From assembly GCF_039543505.1 (NCBI RefSeq), contig NZ_BAABJW010000005.1:62001-126000 (forward strand): a stretch of 64,000 nucleotides of DNA. The letters run 5' to 3'. Below are positions 35,412-44,617 of this stretch, one piece after another. Position 1 is the first letter of the stretch, and each line of letters starts with the position of its first letter. The notes under the pieces were generated by a model. It did no database searches. It was not told the origin of the DNA and saw nothing but the letters and a program-made list of their open reading frames with translations. Source of the DNA: Litoribaculum gwangyangense (lineage in GTDB: Bacteria > Bacteroidota > Bacteroidia > Flavobacteriales > Flavobacteriaceae). The position numbers and the translations under genes are program-made.

Positions 35412-35544
35412 TTCATAAATATAATAACTTTAGTATCATTGCGAATTACAATTTTTGTGTTCTGTGCCAATTTTAAACAGAATTTAGATAAAAAGATTAT
35501 CACCTTACGTTGTACCTCGTTATGACATTTCTTAATTTTGAATT

Positions 35545-36201
35545 ATGATAGATATCAAACTTCTTGAGCACTTAGAAACATATTTAACACCTTCCAGAAA
35601 GGAAAAATTTTCAAAGGTTTTATCACAGCGGACAAAACATTTTACAGTAGCCACAGAGGATGTTTACCAATTGCATAATACCAGCGCTGTGATACGTAGT
35701 TGTGATGTTTTTGGAATACAAGAGGTAAATATTATTGAAGAGCGTAACACCAAACGTATTGACAGGGAAATAGCTATGGGTGCCCAAAAATGGGTCGATT
35801 TAAATAGGTACCATACGGTGAAAAATTGTATAGACGATTTAAAACAAAAAGGCTATCAAATAGTAGCTACAACGCCGCATGTTAATAACTGTGAACTTCA
35901 TCATTTTGATGTTACTAAAAAAGCCTGTTTTTTCTTTGGGAGGGAAACCGAGGGATTATCAGAAGACGTTTTAAACAATGCTGACTGCTTTTTAAAAATA
36001 CCTATGGTTGGTTTTACTGAGAGTTTGAATATTTCAGTTTCAGCAGCCATTATTTTACAATATGTTACTACTAAATTGAGACAAACAGATATAGATTGGC
36101 ATTTATCACAAAACGAAATAAATTGCAAACGTTTAGATTGGTGCAAGAAAACTATAAAAAGTTATGATGAAATTGTAGAGCGATTTTATCAGCCTGAATA
36201 G
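35545..36201 (+). CDS. trmH: tRNA (guanosine-18-2'-O)-methyltransferase TrmH
   Basis: A 218-residue SPOUT methyltransferase. The N terminus (LETYLTPSRKEKFSKVLSQRTKHFTVATEDVYQLHNTSAVIRSCDVFGIQEVNIIEE) matches E. coli TrmH closely. The C-terminal knot has FFFGRETEGLS and LKIPMVGFTESLNISVSAAIIL. It methylates the ribose of G18 in the D loop of tRNAs using SAM. A second SPOUT methyltransferase gene at 47 kb lacks the TrmH-type N terminus. Confidence 0.9.
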   Translation: MIDIKLLEHLETYLTPSRKEKFSKVLSQRTKHFTVATEDVYQLHNTSAVIRSCDVFGIQEVNIIEERNTKRIDREIAMGAQKWVDLNRYHTVKNCIDDLKQKGYQIVATTPHVNNCELHHFDVTKKACFFFGRETEGLSEDVLNNADCFLKIPMVGFTESLNISVSAAIILQYVTTKLRQTDIDWHLSQNEINCKRLDWCKKTIKSYDEIVERFYQPE

Positions 36202-36245
36202 TTAAACAAAAGGATATACAGTTCTATTATTCTTTTAATTAATAT

Positions 36246-37022
36246 TTATAATCGCTTGCTTCTGCCCCTGCTCAAAAGCTTGTATTCCTCATAGCATTCG
36301 CTAATGGCATCCAATATTTGTAAATCGTTTGCTGATTGTATAAAACCTTTTGAGTAGTTACATTGATTTACTATTTCGTCCAAATCAACGCGATCCACTT
36401 GCAATAAAACGGTAAGCATTTCTCTATCAAAACGTGAAGCTAAAAGATTTCTAATCTCATCATCTTCCTTCATCTTTTTTAGTTTACGCAATTCGTTGGG
36501 TTTTTTTCCAAACATGCGGTGAAGAAAATCAGCAGGATTAAATATGGAACCTATAACCTTAGTTAAGCCAGAGGTTTTTCCAGCCTCATAACCTTTACTT
36601 GGTAAGCCAGAAATACTGTAACGGTAATTATCGTTAGGTGCAGGAACTTGCTTAATATCTACCTCTAAATAGCCCGTTAGTTTTAATTGATTTACTACTA
36701 CTTCCTCTAAAGCCAAAGCCAATTCAGTTAATTCTATTTTAGAACTTCCAAACTTTAACCAGTCATTAGTTACCCTAACTTTTATAGATTTAAATCCTAA
36801 ATAAGAAAAGTGAAGCGTGTCATTTACTTTCGCTGAAATGGCAAATTCACCCTTACTATTGGTAGTGGTTCCAATAACTTGATTAAGGTTAACTATATTA
36901 ACGCTTTCCAAAGGGGTGTCATCCGAAGAATTTACAACAACCCCCAAAACCTTATCAGCCTCTTGTGTTAACCCAAAAGCAGATACAAATAGCAATATAA
37001 AAAGAAGTAGGCTATTCTTCAT
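36246..37022 (-). CDS. Carboxypeptidase-like regulatory domain protein
   Basis: A 258-residue exported protein. A signal peptide (1-18, ending GLTQ) precedes a CarboxypepD_reg-like domain (about 24-100; VLGVVVNSSDDTPLESVNIVNLNQVIGTTTNSKGEFAIS, LHFSYLGFKSIKV). The C-terminal half is charged and helical (KKPNELRKLKKMKEDDEIRNLLASRFDREML). This is the N-terminal domain type of TonB receptors, but no plug or barrel follows. It is probably periplasmic or outer-membrane associated, with no known activity. It lies downstream of the helicase on the same strand, 104 bases away. Confidence 0.75.
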   Translation of the reverse strand: MKNSLLLFILLFVSAFGLTQEADKVLGVVVNSSDDTPLESVNIVNLNQVIGTTTNSKGEFAISAKVNDTLHFSYLGFKSIKVRVTNDWLKFGSSKIELTELALALEEVVVNQLKLTGYLEVDIKQVPAPNDNYRYSISGLPSKGYEAGKTSGLTKVIGSIFNPADFLHRMFGKKPNELRKLKKMKEDDEIRNLLASRFDREMLTVLLQVDRVDLDEIVNQCNYSKGFIQSANDLQILDAISECYEEYKLLSRGRSKRL

Positions 37023-37126
37023 GTAGTTTCTTTATCAACGCTAATTTTGTTATAAAAGTACTAAACAAAACATCAAAAGACGAATTGTCAGTTTTATTTT
37101 GACTTAAAATTAACAAAAAAGTTTAA

Positions 37127-38968
37127 CTATCTTCTTGATCGCCTGGCTACAGTGGGTCTTGAACCTGAATCAGAATGTCTTGATCTATCAGAGTTTGAAT
37201 CGCCTCCAGAACGTCTTGGTTTAGAATTTCCTTCACTTCGACGTCTATCACCTCTATTACCTGAATCTAATTTTCTATCATCACGTCTTCCTCCACCACG
37301 TTTATCGTCACGTCTTCCACCACTTCTTTTTCCGTCGCGTCTTCCACCGCCACCACGGTTTTGGGATTCTTCAACATTTACAAAACGACCTTCATATTTG
37401 AAGTCGGTAAAATGCGCCAATACTTTCTCTTTCAGTTCGTTCTCCGTATTGAAAAATGAGAAACTCTCTTTAGTTTCCACTTTAAAAATATCATCTCTAC
37501 CAAGCTCTAACTGCTCTTTTAAGAAATCCTTAAGCTTCATCCAATCAAAACCGTCTTTGCTACCAACATTTATAAAATATCGTGTAGAATCTGATTTTCC
37601 ACGACTGTAATCGCGTCCACTTTCTTCTCTATCATTTGAGCTTTCAGAAACATTTAAGTTTTTAGATTTTTGATAGTAGTTGAAGAATCTTGTAAACTCA
37701 ACCGAGAAGAATTTTTTAATCAATTCATCTTTCGAAGTATCTTCAAATAAGGCGTTAATACTAGTTAAATACTTATCAATTTCGTGATTAATTTCCGTGT
37801 TATGGATTTTATTAGCGAGCGACATGAGCTGCACTTCGCAGATTTCCATACCATCTGGAATGTCTTTTTTCTGGAATTGCTGTTTTATGATGCGTTCAAT
37901 ACTTTTAATTTTTCGAACCTCACTTTTTGAAACAATAACCATAGAAATACCTGTTTTTCCAGCACGACCTGTGCGACCTGAACGGTGTGTATAGGTTTCA
38001 ATTTCGTCTGGTAATTGGTAATTTATTACGTGTGTAATATCATCCACATCAATACCTCTTGCAGCAACATCGGTGGCTACCAACATTTGTATTTGTTGGT
38101 TTCTAAAAGATTTCATTACCAAATCCCTTTGGTTTTGACTCAAATCCCCATGTAAAGCACCAGCACTATAGCCATCTTCAATAAGATTTTCGGCTACCTT
38201 TTGAGTATCCCGTTTCGTTCTACAGAAAATCACTGAAAATATATCAGGATTTGCATCAGCCAAACGTTTTAAAGCATCATAACGATCTCTAGAATTTACT
38301 AAATAATATTCGTGAGAGACATTGCTGGTACTTTCATTTTTATTTCCAACAGTAATTTCCTGCGGATTTTCCATGAATTTTTTAGCAATAACCGATACCT
38401 CTTTTGGCATAGTAGCACTAAACAACCAGGTGCATTTATCTTCTGGAGTGTTCGATAAAATATCGGTAATATCCTCATAAAACCCCATATTTAACATTTC
38501 ATCAGCTTCATCTAAAACAGCATATTCAATTTTTGAAATATCAACTAAACGTCTGCTAATCATGTCTTTAATTCTTCCAGGAGTGGCTACTATAATTTGA
38601 GCACCTTTTTTAACATCTCTAGCTTGGTCTGTAATGCTAGAGCCACCGTAAACGGCCACCACATTAAGTCCTTTACAATATTTTCCATACAATTTCATTT
38701 CGTTGGTAATTTGTAAACATAGTTCTCTGGTTGGCGATAAAATTAAACCTTGAGTGGTTCTGCTATCAATATTAATTTTTTGTAGCATGGGGAAGCCAAA
38801 AGCGGCTGTTTTTCCAGTTCCTGTTTGTGCTAACGCCACCAAATCGGTTTCGTTGTTCAATAAAATAGGGATGGCTTTGTCTTGTACTTCGCTTGGTTTT
38901 GTAAAACCTAAATCGGTAATGGCGTGTAATAAGTCTTCATTAAGACCTAAATCTTGGAATGTGTTCAT
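37127..38968 (-). CDS. deaD: DEAD-box RNA helicase with RGG-rich tail
   Basis: A 613-residue helicase. The core (1-370) has the Q motif (FQDLGLNEDLLHAI), AQTGTGKT, PTRELCLQI, VLDEADEM, SAT, a RGID segment (VAARGIDVDD) and HRSGRTGRAGKTG. A DbpA-type RNA-binding domain follows at about 475-550 (RYFINVGSKDGFDWMKLKDFLKEQL). A Gly/Arg/Asp-rich tail of about 60 residues (RRDDKRGGGRRDD) resembles RGG boxes. It unwinds structured RNA in ribosome assembly or cold adaptation. Its leader is long and structured. Confidence 0.93.
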   Translation of the reverse strand: MNTFQDLGLNEDLLHAITDLGFTKPSEVQDKAIPILLNNETDLVALAQTGTGKTAAFGFPMLQKINIDSRTTQGLILSPTRELCLQITNEMKLYGKYCKGLNVVAVYGGSSITDQARDVKKGAQIIVATPGRIKDMISRRLVDISKIEYAVLDEADEMLNMGFYEDITDILSNTPEDKCTWLFSATMPKEVSVIAKKFMENPQEITVGNKNESTSNVSHEYYLVNSRDRYDALKRLADANPDIFSVIFCRTKRDTQKVAENLIEDGYSAGALHGDLSQNQRDLVMKSFRNQQIQMLVATDVAARGIDVDDITHVINYQLPDEIETYTHRSGRTGRAGKTGISMVIVSKSEVRKIKSIERIIKQQFQKKDIPDGMEICEVQLMSLANKIHNTEINHEIDKYLTSINALFEDTSKDELIKKFFSVEFTRFFNYYQKSKNLNVSESSNDREESGRDYSRGKSDSTRYFINVGSKDGFDWMKLKDFLKEQLELGRDDIFKVETKESFSFFNTENELKEKVLAHFTDFKYEGRFVNVEESQNRGGGGRRDGKRSGGRRDDKRGGGRRDDRKLDSGNRGDRRRSEGNSKPRRSGGDSNSDRSRHSDSGSRPTVARRSRR

Positions 38969-39000
38969 TCTTTTGTTAAATGTATGCGATTTGTTATGCG

Positions 39001-39095
39001 GTGTTACATAAGAAGCGAATCGACATACTTAAACCTAACCTTCTAGTAACACATCCTCACCCTGAGGAATCTAAACCCAATATTTTTTTGGGTTT
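39001..39095 (-). promoter_or_regulatory. Structured 5' leader of the helicase gene: three hairpins
   Basis: Three inverted repeats lie in a row upstream of the start codon. 39001-39007 pairs with 39046-39052, with an inner 5-bp stem 39011-39015/39040-39044. CCTCA at 39055-39059 pairs with TGAGG at 39063-39067. AAACCCAA at 39073-39080 pairs with TTGGGTTT at 39088-39095. All fall within a leader of about 130 bases when transcribed from the -7 at 39103-39110. Confidence 0.6.
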
Positions 39096-39102
39096 CAAGC
39101 GG

Positions 39103-39110
39103 CAAAGATA
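39103..39110 (-). promoter_or_regulatory. -7 element of the helicase gene
   Basis: The minus strand reads TATCTTTG, an exact TAnnTTTG match. Transcription from here would include the three hairpins before the start codon at 38968. No -33 TTG was seen. Confidence 0.5.
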
Positions 39111-39379
39111 CACTAATATTTCGGATAAATGTTTTTTGGCTTATCATTTATGTTTTGACGATTATTAGGGCGTTTTAATTCGCTTTTACTTCTAAATTTT
39201 TTATAAAAAATAAGCAAAAAAGGATTTTGTAAAGGCCGTTCAATGGTTGAAGTACATATCAAAAAAATTAATAGGTCTAATTAGTTATTTTTTCTTTTAA
39301 ATGGGTGTGTTTAGGGATCAGTCGATACGAAGTCTATCGTGAAGTATTACATACTAGTGCTGTAGTATTGAGGTTTTAT
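39111..39379. other. Non-coding spacer, no feature recognised
   Basis: AT-rich spacer completing the 411-base gap between the helicase start and the DUF6090-like stop. Outside the helicase leader and promoter no gene, tRNA or clear terminator was found. Confidence 0.6.
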
Positions 39380-39961
39380 TTACTTATGCTTTTTTATATA
39401 AATTTTATTATCGTCTAATAATCTTGAGTAAGATTCTAAAAGAGTCTGCTCACCATCAATCACATCTGCCAACAAATGGTAGAATTTTATTTTTCCTTCA
39501 TCATTTCTTTCGTTAAGATTATCATAAACAAAATCTGCTAAACGTTTTATTTTATCAGAGAGAATATCAGTTTGAGATTCAATATCCAATAATTGAGAAA
39601 TAATTTGAAATTCTAAAAGTTCAGCCTTGTTTGAAATAAAAAATCTTAGACTCACATTTTTTATGGATGCAACTTGAAAACCTCCTGAACTTGTTATTAG
39701 TTCGCTAAGTGTATACTCATTGCTACCAATGTGATTGTCAATTATTTCATAAAGTTTTATATGTCTGTTCAATACACTATCTACCTCTGTTTGACTTAAT
39801 TTAATTTCATTTTCTATAGCCAATAGTGTCTTTTCGATATACTTCTGGTTGTCTACATTTTCCTTATAATTACTTATCGAAACGGCAATTAATATACCAA
39901 TTGCAACAATTACAATTTCCTGTAAAATGTATATGATTTTCTTTTTCTTTTTCTTTTCCAT
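39380..39961 (-). CDS. DUF6090-like membrane protein
   Basis: A 193-residue protein. A Lys-rich start (MEKKKKKK) leads into one transmembrane helix with ILQEIVIVAIGILIAVSISNYKE (about 9-29), then a helical, charged region. The helix closely resembles that of the DUF6090 protein at 50.7 kb, and both genes share an upstream promoter-like sequence. The mature part is probably extracytoplasmic. DUF6090 proteins are often multiplied in Bacteroidota genomes and have no known function. It stands alone. Confidence 0.65.
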   Translation of the reverse strand: MEKKKKKKIIYILQEIVIVAIGILIAVSISNYKENVDNQKYIEKTLLAIENEIKLSQTEVDSVLNRHIKLYEIIDNHIGSNEYTLSELITSSGGFQVASIKNVSLRFFISNKAELLEFQIISQLLDIESQTDILSDKIKRLADFVYDNLNERNDEGKIKFYHLLADVIDGEQTLLESYSRLLDDNKIYIKKHK

Positions 39962-40031
39962 TTAACGGCATATTTTTATGGACAACTACTTGATAATAAA
40001 ATCATTTTAATGCTTTACAAGCGATGTTAAA

Positions 40032-40063
40032 CGAAGATATATGAAATTTTTTTCAAAGTCAAA
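40032..40063 (-). promoter_or_regulatory. Promoter of the DUF6090-like gene
   Basis: On the minus strand TTTG (40063-40060) is followed after 20 bases by TATCTTCG (40039-40032), close to TAnnTTTG. The same arrangement and flanking bases occur before the second DUF6090 gene at 51517-51548. Confidence 0.6.
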
Positions 40064-40146
40064 TTCCAACTAAAACTAAAAACACGATAGGTAATTTTCC
40101 CTAGTCATGAGATAATTTAAAAACTCAAATTATTTAGACAATTAGA

Positions 40147-41025
40147 TTACAATAATGGAATGAATTTATCTAATATAGGATTTCTATTGTCTTTATTCCA
40201 AATAGCATAAAGTGTGGTTCTCTGCTTTATTTTGTGTAATTCTATAAATTTTAAATTTGAATTGTTTTCGTTTATTAATGATTTTGGAACAATAGAAACA
40301 CCAAAGTTATTTTCAACCAATTTATATATAGAACCTGCGTGAATAGTATTGTGAGATATAATGGGTGTAAAGCCATGATCATCAAAAATGGTCATAACTT
40401 TTTCATAGTAGGAGGCACTATATTCAGGGTCAAACAAGATAAAATGTTCGTCTTTAAGTTGTGTTAGTTTTTTATAATTTGAGGCATCAATAGAATGATT
40501 TTTTGGCAACACCAAACAAAACGGTTCTTTCAATATGGGAAGGCTACTTAAACCTCTCGGGATTCGTTCCAGCCTAACAAATCCAATATCTATTTCTTGA
40601 GAAAGTAGCCCTTCAATTTGTTTGTTGTTATCCATTTCTTTTAAACTGAATAATATATTCGGATGGTCTTTAGTGAATTTTAGTAGCAAGTTTGGAATAA
40701 TTTTTTGCATGGCAGAACCAACGTATCCAAAGTTTAATTTGCCATCATTCCCGTCTTCCAACAATTTCGCGTGATTTATAATGGCCTCTAGATTCTTAAG
40801 GGTTTTTGATAATTCTTCCTTTAAATACAAACCAGTATGCGTCAATTTCACTTGCCTGTTATGTCTATCAAAAAGTTTCAAACCCAGAGAATCTTCTAAT
40901 TCTTTAATCTGCCTGCTCAATCCAGGTTGTGAAATAAAAAGTTTTTCAGCCGCTTTTCTAAAGTGTAATTCATTGGCAACCGCTAAAAAATATTTGAGAT
41001 GCCGAAGCTCTAATTGATAACTCAT
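40147..41025 (-). CDS. LysR family transcriptional regulator
   Basis: A 292-residue regulator. The winged helix-turn-helix is at about residues 5-65 (LRHLKYFLAVANELHFRKAAEKLFISQPGLSRQIKELEDSLGLKLFDRHNRQVKLT), and the effector-binding domain at about 90-290. It is divergent from hutH, with 96 bases between the start codons. It is therefore the likely regulator of the histidine utilisation operon, probably responding to urocanate or histidine (inference from position and the habits of LysR regulators). Confidence 0.9.
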   Translation of the reverse strand: MSYQLELRHLKYFLAVANELHFRKAAEKLFISQPGLSRQIKELEDSLGLKLFDRHNRQVKLTHTGLYLKEELSKTLKNLEAIINHAKLLEDGNDGKLNFGYVGSAMQKIIPNLLLKFTKDHPNILFSLKEMDNNKQIEGLLSQEIDIGFVRLERIPRGLSSLPILKEPFCLVLPKNHSIDASNYKKLTQLKDEHFILFDPEYSASYYEKVMTIFDDHGFTPIISHNTIHAGSIYKLVENNFGVSIVPKSLINENNSNLKFIELHKIKQRTTLYAIWNKDNRNPILDKFIPLL

Positions 41026-41075
41026 AATTATTAATTATTAAAATTAATAGTCTTATTAAGCATCAAATTTATCGA

Positions 41076-41083
41076 TAATTTTG
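41076..41083 (+). promoter_or_regulatory. -7 element of the hut operon
   Basis: TAATTTTG fits TAnnTTTG and lies 39 bases before the hutH start. The -33 region at the correct distance is TTA-like, so the promoter is weak alone, as expected for an activated promoter. Confidence 0.5.
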
Positions 41084-41121
41084 TATTAATTAAATTAAAA
41101 ATCACATAATTCTTTTTAGAA

Positions 41122-42612
41122 ATGTTCGCATACGGCATTGATAAACTTACAGCTGATAAAACAATGGCTATTGCTCAAGGGAACTTAAAAGCAATACTTT
41201 CAGATTATGCCATAAACAAGATTAATGACTGTAGACATAAAGTTGAGGTTATGGCAAACTCAAAAAAGGCTGTTTATGGCATCAATACAGGCTTTGGACC
41301 GCTGTGCGACGTTAAAATTTCGCCAGAAGAAACCAGTTTACTTCAAAAAAACCTATTAATTACCCATGCTGTTGGTGTTGGAAATCCTATTGATAAAGAA
41401 TTATCAAAAATTATGTTGATTTGTAAAGTTCACGCATTAGGCCGTGGATTTTCGGGAATTCGATTAGAGGTTATAGAGCGTATTATTTATTTTATTGAAA
41501 ACGATTTATTACCCGTAGTTCCAGAACAAGGTTCGGTAGGTGCTTCGGGAGATTTAGCACCGTTATCGCATTTGTTTTTGCCATTAATTGGTGAAGGCGA
41601 ATTTTGGATTGCCAACGAGATTGTTCCGGCCATGCAAGTTTTAAAAGCTCATAATTTAGAGCCTATCGAATTGGCTGCTAAAGAAGGTTTGGCCTTAATA
41701 AATGGTACACAATTTATTTTAGCCCATGCCATTATTGGGTTACGAAAAATGGAATATCTGCTAGATTTAGCCGATGTTGCTGGTGCCATGAGTTTAGAGG
41801 GCTACCAAGGAAGCGAATCGCCTTTTAAAGAATTACTGCATAGTATTCGTCCATTTCAAGGCAATTTAGTGGTTGCAGAACGTATGCGTATGTTGTTTAA
41901 AAATTCTAATAATATTAAATCACATGAAAATTGCGAGCGTGTTCAAGATCCATATTCTATGCGTTGTATTCCGCAAGTTCATGGTGCTTCAAGAAACGCT
42001 TATTATCACTTAAATGATTTAGCAGAAATTGAAATGAACTCGGTTACTGATAACCCGATTGTTTTAAGTGAAACCGAAGCTATTTCTGGTGGTAATTTTC
42101 ATGGTCAACCCCTAGCGATGGTATTAGATTATGCAGCTTTAGCATCATCTGAATTAGGAAATATTTCAGACAGACGTTGTTATTTGTTGCTAGAAGGTAA
42201 ATTTGGATTACCACGTTTACTCACTGCTAGTGGTGGTTTAAATTCTGGATTTATGATTCCGCAATACACCACAGCGGCTTTGGTTACCGAAAACAAATCT
42301 TTATGTTTTCCTGCTTCAGCCGATAGTATTCCAACCTCATTAGGGCAAGAAGACCATGTGTCTATGGGAAGTATTTCTGGTCGTAAATTCAACCAAATCC
42401 TAGGAAATATCGAAAAAATATTAGCCATAGAACTCATGTATGCGGCTCAGGCAATGGAATTTAGAAGACCTAACACATTTTCGGAAATATTAGAGAAAAA
42501 CTTCAGTATTATTAGAAGTAAAGTACCGAAATTGGAAGAAGATCGTATTCTTAAAGATGATATTAATGCGATGATAAATTTAGTTAGAAATAGAGCATTC
42601 ATTGTAAAATAG
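41122..42612 (+). CDS. hutH: Histidine ammonia-lyase
   Basis: A 496-residue enzyme with the intact MIO-forming triad Ala141-Ser142-Gly143 in GSVGASGDLAPLSH. Conserved YGINTGFGPL and QDPYSMRCIPQVHG segments are also present. It deaminates L-histidine to trans-urocanate and ammonia, the first step of the Hut pathway. The length is normal (about 500). It is the first gene of hutHUI, followed by hutU after seven bases, and a LysR regulator is divergent. Confidence 0.97.
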   Translation: MFAYGIDKLTADKTMAIAQGNLKAILSDYAINKINDCRHKVEVMANSKKAVYGINTGFGPLCDVKISPEETSLLQKNLLITHAVGVGNPIDKELSKIMLICKVHALGRGFSGIRLEVIERIIYFIENDLLPVVPEQGSVGASGDLAPLSHLFLPLIGEGEFWIANEIVPAMQVLKAHNLEPIELAAKEGLALINGTQFILAHAIIGLRKMEYLLDLADVAGAMSLEGYQGSESPFKELLHSIRPFQGNLVVAERMRMLFKNSNNIKSHENCERVQDPYSMRCIPQVHGASRNAYYHLNDLAEIEMNSVTDNPIVLSETEAISGGNFHGQPLAMVLDYAALASSELGNISDRRCYLLLEGKFGLPRLLTASGGLNSGFMIPQYTTAALVTENKSLCFPASADSIPTSLGQEDHVSMGSISGRKFNQILGNIEKILAIELMYAAQAMEFRRPNTFSEILEKNFSIIRSKVPKLEEDRILKDDINAMINLVRNRAFIVK

Positions 42613-42619
42613 AAAGATT

Positions 42620-44617
42620 ATGACGTTTAAAGAAGAAATTTTACAAGGTATTCCTAATACATTACCTGCAAAATACGAATATCCTACGGGTGTTAACAGA
42701 GCACCAAAACGTAAAGATATTTTATCGAAAGAAGAGAAACAATTGGCTATTCGAAATGCGTTGCGTTATTTCCCAAAAGATTGGCACGCAGAAATAGCAC
42801 AGGAATTCGCTCAAGAACTTCAGGATTTCGGCCGTATTTATATGTATCGATTCAAGCCATCATACAAAATATTTGCTAGAGATATTCAAGACTATCCGGC
42901 AAAATGTACGCAAGCAGCAGCCATTATGCTCATGATTCAGAATAATTTAGATCCTGCAGTGGCTCAACACCCCGAAGAATTAATTACTTACGGTGGTAAT
43001 GGTGCGGTGTTTCAAAACTGGGCACAATACCTGCTAACCATGCAGTATTTAGCAAACATGACAGAAGAGCAAACGCTTCATATGTATTCTGGTCACCCGA
43101 TGGGATTATTTCCGTCTTCTAAAAATGCGCCAAGAGTTGTTGTTACGAATGGTATGATGATTCCTAATTACTCCAAACCAGACGATTGGGAAAAATTCAA
43201 CGCACTTGGGGTTACGCAATACGGACAAATGACAGCGGGTTCCTTTATGTATATTGGTCCGCAAGGCATCGTTCACGGTACGACAATCACCGTTATGAAT
43301 GCTTTCAGAAAAAAATTACCTAAAAACGAAACGCCGGCAGGCAAAATATTTTTAACCGCTGGTTTAGGTGGCATGAGTGGCGCTCAAACTAAGGCAGGAA
43401 ATATTGCAGGTTGTATTACCATTTGTGCAGAGGTAAACGATAAAGCCGCAACAAAACGACATGAGCAAGGTTGGGTAGATGTTTTAATTGATAATTTAGA
43501 CGATTTAGTTGCCAGAGTTAAAAAGGCACAAGCAAATAGCGAAATAGTTTCCATAGCTTTTATTGGCAATGTGGTAGATGTTTGGGAACGTTTTTATGAT
43601 GAAAACATTTTTATTTATGTAGGTTCCGACCAAACTTCGCTTCATATTCCATGGACAGGTGGTTATTATCCAGTTGGCATATCTTATGACGAGTCTAACC
43701 GATTAATACGTGAAGAGCCTTTATTATTTAAAGAAAAAGTACAGGCTTCGTTACGCAGACACGCCGAGGCAATTAATAAACATGTTGCTCGCGGCACGTA
43801 TTTCTTCGATTATGGTAATGCTTTTTTACTAGAAGCATCGCGTGCAGGAGCCGATGTGATGGCAGAGAATAACATCGATTTTAAATATGCATCGTATGTT
43901 CAAGATATTTTGGGACCGATGTGTTTCGATTATGGTTTCGGACCTTTCCGTTGGGTTTGTGCTTCCGGGAAACCAGAAGATTTAGATAAAACAGATGAAA
44001 TTGCCATGCATGTTCTTCAAGACATAATGAAAGATGCTCCAGAGGAAATTCAGTTGCAAATGCAAGATAATATTACTTGGATTAAAGATGCCAAGAAAAA
44101 TAAGATGGTAGTTGGCTCGCAAGCGCGTATCTTGTATGCCGATGCCGAAGGGCGGGCTAAAATAGCCGAAGCTTTTAATAAGGCTGTGGCTGCTCGTATA
44201 ATCGGTCCTGTAGTATTAGGACGCGACCATCATGATGTAAGCGGAACCGATTCTCCGTATCGCGAAACTTCTAACATTTACGATGGTAGTAAATTTACCG
44301 CCGATATGGCCATTCACAATGTTATTGGCGATAGTTTTAGAGGGGCTACTTGGGTGTCTATTCACAATGGTGGCGGCGTAGGCTGGGGCGAAGTTATGAA
44401 CGGTGGTTTCGGGATGTTGCTCGATGGTACTAAAGAAGCCGATGAACGTTTAAAAAACATGTTGTTTTTTGATGTAAATAACGGTATTGCGCGCAGAAGT
44501 TGGGCAAGAAACGATGAAGCCTTATTCGCTATAAAACGAGAAATGGCACGCACACCAAATTTAAAAGTAACTTTGCCTATCTTAGTAGACAATAAACTAC
44601 TGGAAAACTTATTTTAA
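42620..44617 (+). CDS. hutU: Urocanate hydratase
   Basis: A 665-residue enzyme with the NAD-binding core ILFTAGLGGMSGAQ-type segment (FLTAGLGGMSGAQTKAGNIAG), YVGSDQTSLHIPWTGGYYPVG and the downstream VLGRDHHDVSGTDSPYRETSNIYDGS. It adds water to urocanate to give imidazolonepropionate, using NAD+ as electrophile. It is about 100 residues longer than the 557-residue enterobacterial type and belongs to the long form also found in eukaryotes. Its stop overlaps the hutI start by one base. Confidence 0.96.
   Translation: MTFKEEILQGIPNTLPAKYEYPTGVNRAPKRKDILSKEEKQLAIRNALRYFPKDWHAEIAQEFAQELQDFGRIYMYRFKPSYKIFARDIQDYPAKCTQAAAIMLMIQNNLDPAVAQHPEELITYGGNGAVFQNWAQYLLTMQYLANMTEEQTLHMYSGHPMGLFPSSKNAPRVVVTNGMMIPNYSKPDDWEKFNALGVTQYGQMTAGSFMYIGPQGIVHGTTITVMNAFRKKLPKNETPAGKIFLTAGLGGMSGAQTKAGNIAGCITICAEVNDKAATKRHEQGWVDVLIDNLDDLVARVKKAQANSEIVSIAFIGNVVDVWERFYDENIFIYVGSDQTSLHIPWTGGYYPVGISYDESNRLIREEPLLFKEKVQASLRRHAEAINKHVARGTYFFDYGNAFLLEASRAGADVMAENNIDFKYASYVQDILGPMCFDYGFGPFRWVCASGKPEDLDKTDEIAMHVLQDIMKDAPEEIQLQMQDNITWIKDAKKNKMVVGSQARILYADAEGRAKIAEAFNKAVAARIIGPVVLGRDHHDVSGTDSPYRETSNIYDGSKFTADMAIHNVIGDSFRGATWVSIHNGGGVGWGEVMNGGFGMLLDGTKEADERLKNMLFFDVNNGIARRSWARNDEALFAIKREMARTPNLKVTLPILVDNKLLENLF

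Noticed and set aside
37152..37610. Open frame of 152 codons on the plus strand
   Set aside because: It is the complement of the RGG-rich and RNA-binding part of the helicase, of low complexity, with no recognisable start context.
41020..41065. ATTAAT-type inverted repeats as a LysR binding site
   Set aside because: The position is right, but the region is almost pure A/T and such repeats arise by chance.
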